From positions 1,860,001 to 1,924,000 of the forward strand of contig NC_062993.1 of NCBI RefSeq assembly GCF_023078275.1: a DNA stretch of 64,000 nucleotides, in the 5' to 3' direction. Position 1 is the stretch's first letter. Each line of letters starts with the position of its first letter. Both the position numbers and the translations under genes were made by a program. Below, one piece after another: positions 62,500 to 64,000 of the stretch. The notes under the pieces were generated by a model. That model ran no database searches and was not told the DNA's origin. It saw nothing but the letters and a program-made list of their open reading frames with translations. The stretch is from Leguminivora glycinivorella (Eukaryota; Arthropoda; Insecta; Lepidoptera; Tortricidae).

Positions 62500-62885
62500 G
62501 CATCGAGCCGTGTTTTCGCCACTTGTGTGTAATTTACATTGCGTCCGCGCCCCGTCCGCGCCTCGTCCTCGCCACGTCCGCGCCACGCCACGTCCGTTGT
62601 GTTTATTTTAGACGTAAGACGCGCCCCCAGGCGGCGCGGCGCGCGCCACGCCGCCGCCACGCCGCCTGGGGCGCGTCTTACGTCCTTCCTATACAAAATG
62701 TACTGAGGAGACGATTTTTGAATTACACTCAGGTGGCGTGGCGCGGACGTCCGTTGCGCGCCCCGAGACACGCGACGCTCTGGTGTGGCCGGTACCTTAC
62801 GTCCCTAACCTATTAACCGATCCGCCGCGGTGACGCGGCCGGTGCGCGGCGCGCTCTCCCAGGCCCGCGCCCCGCGCGCTCCCCC
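62500..62885. repeat. GC-rich block with strong hairpin
   Basis: GACGTAAGACGCGCCCCCAGG at 62611 pairs with CCTGGGGCGCGTCTTACGTC at 62664-62683, a hairpin of about 30 bp per arm. GCGTGGCGCGGACGT words appear on both sides in opposite orientation. It is probably a GC-rich MITE or its remains. The 146-codon frame is a composition artefact. Confidence 0.65.
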
Positions 62886-63510
62886 GCCCCGCGACAGCCG
62901 TTCTACGACAACTTTGCACCCTTTTAAATTACTGACATTTACAGTTTCTTAAGCGCGACCTTCACAGTATTAATTTTGATAAAATCATGATTATAGTACA
63001 CAAAAACCTGGTCTTAAGCAAAAAAATCTCAGTTACAATTTATACCTACTGAGAAATTCATGTTTATTTAAGCGTTAAAAATATATGTTTAAGATCGGTG
63101 TTAAATGTCTATATATACTTAATACAATGCAAATTGATATATATATCATGGTCACCATTTTTACCTACCTAGATATTCACATTAAATGAAAACGGTAAAA
63201 AAAAGTACACAATCAGATTTATTTTCTGTGTAATATCGCTAATAACTGATCGCATCTGAGTGCACCACAAAGTTAATCTAACAAAGTTTTCGGTTAACTA
63301 TTTTGCTGTTAGCGAAAAGTGGGATAATGTACTTTATCTCATGATTTTTATAAGATATGAACACGATCGTATTTTTTTTTATCTATGTACATAATTACTA
63401 TTTGATGCTTAATAATAATACCCAATAAAATATCAAAAAGGACGAGTTATTGAATTATGTCCAGGGTACCTTACTTTTACTCCACTAGTACCTATCGCTT
63501 AAAAAAATGG
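62886..63510. other. Unassigned AT-rich stretch
   Basis: Nothing recognised and no frame above chance. Confidence 0.35.
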
Positions 63511-63514
63511 CTGG

Positions 63515-63730
63515 TCGAGCACCCGTTCTACACTTATGACAATTTTTTTATTACCTAATTAGAAAAATATTTTTGTGCATTTTTTATGTGAATATTACCT
63601 AACTTTTTGTAATTTCAATCTTCTGTCTATTTATTCTCTAAGTATTATTGTTGTATGAATATTATTTTTTTAAATCAAATCTTGACGTGTAAAATGGCGT
63701 TGAATGAATAAATGAATATGAGTATGAGTA
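63515..63730 (+). repeat. LINE 3'-end (GAATATGAGTATGAG tail), second copy
   Basis: CACCCGTTCTACACTTATGA to GAATGAATAAATGAATATGA, matching 40300-40525. Confidence 0.72.
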
Positions 63731-63754
63731 GTATGGTTATTTTAACCATTGAAA

Positions 63755-63815
63755 GTTTGTACGGAACCCTCGGTGGGCGAGTCCGACTCGCACTTGGCCG
63801 GTTTTTTTTCATGGT
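63755..63815 (+). repeat. Terminal piece of a GGAACCCTC/GGCCGG repeat
   Basis: TTTGTACGGAACCCTCGGTG, a GCGAGTCCGACTCGC palindrome and CACTTGGCCGG followed by T8. The style resembles the right end of the GGGTTCCGTAG family (hairpin, then GGCCGG and T-run). Confidence 0.6.
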
Positions 63816-64000
63816 TTGTTTAAGGTACACACCGACATGCTGTAAACATTTTTTAGTTTTTCGTAAGTTAGTCGTTAACGGTGGTCTACAGCTAAAATTG
63901 ATCTACGACAGAAATGATCTGTACATATTAAAGTAAGTAGGGAAGAAAACCGCCATGCTGAAGTGTATTTGTGCATGCCACGTCTGGTCTGTCGCATGCA

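Noticed and set aside
62331..62771. 146-codon minus-strand frame
   Set aside because: Lies in GC-rich hairpin sequence; Arg/Ala/Gly bias is what the composition predicts.

Overview
This looks like nuclear DNA of a moth or butterfly (Lepidoptera). The evidence is the class of repeats, not a host gene: RTE-type LINEs, two tRNA-derived SINE families, many short inverted-repeat transposons (MITEs) and several dispersed repeats of a kind I know from lepidopteran genomes, in AT-rich DNA with microsatellites. I find no convincing host gene. One short open stretch at 57516-57707 could be an exon, but the support is weak. Species cannot be told from the window.

Layout. 1-4323 holds a decayed Ty3/gypsy-like retrotransposon on the minus strand: gag, protease, reverse transcriptase, RNase H and integrase are all recognisable, but the frame is broken by two frameshifts, a stop codon and a 0.32 kb hairpin insertion. 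4697-9090 is a mosaic of MITEs and one SINE. 9180-12384 is an RTE-type LINE with an uninterrupted 1001-codon frame on the plus strand. 12385-31000 is repeat mosaic: SINEs with perfect target duplications, hAT, Harbinger and mariner-like MITEs, and LINE tails. 31064-36239 is a nested stack: a dispersed repeat interrupted once by a copy of itself and once by a foldback element, which in turn carries a second, nearly full-length RTE-like LINE (minus strand, 32702-35773).

37300-44600 is more MITE, SINE and LINE debris. 44614-48339 is a small Harbinger-like MITE split by a 3.58 kb hAT-like element with an exact 8-bp target duplication; that element has no gene and instead contains a ~200-bp tandem repeat. 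50808-51530 has two Harbinger-like elements that share one TTA target, one with the start of a transposase gene. 55026-56400 holds two adjacent tandem arrays (120 bp and about 103 bp). 58340-59490 holds simple-sequence blocks (GGTAACC-like, GGTTTT-like, ACCGAA-like) and a 46-bp minisatellite. 60741-62170 is a three-level nest of dispersed repeats inserted into T-runs. 62500-62880 is GC-rich with a strong hairpin.

How the parts relate. The two LINEs could supply reverse transcriptase and endonuclease in trans. A 0.23 kb element at 49499-49727 ends in the same tail as the second LINE, which suggests a dependent element. The MITEs depend on Harbinger, hAT and mariner transposases; only a Harbinger transposase fragment is present here. 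Family names for MITEs rest on terminal repeats and target duplications read by eye, not on database searches.
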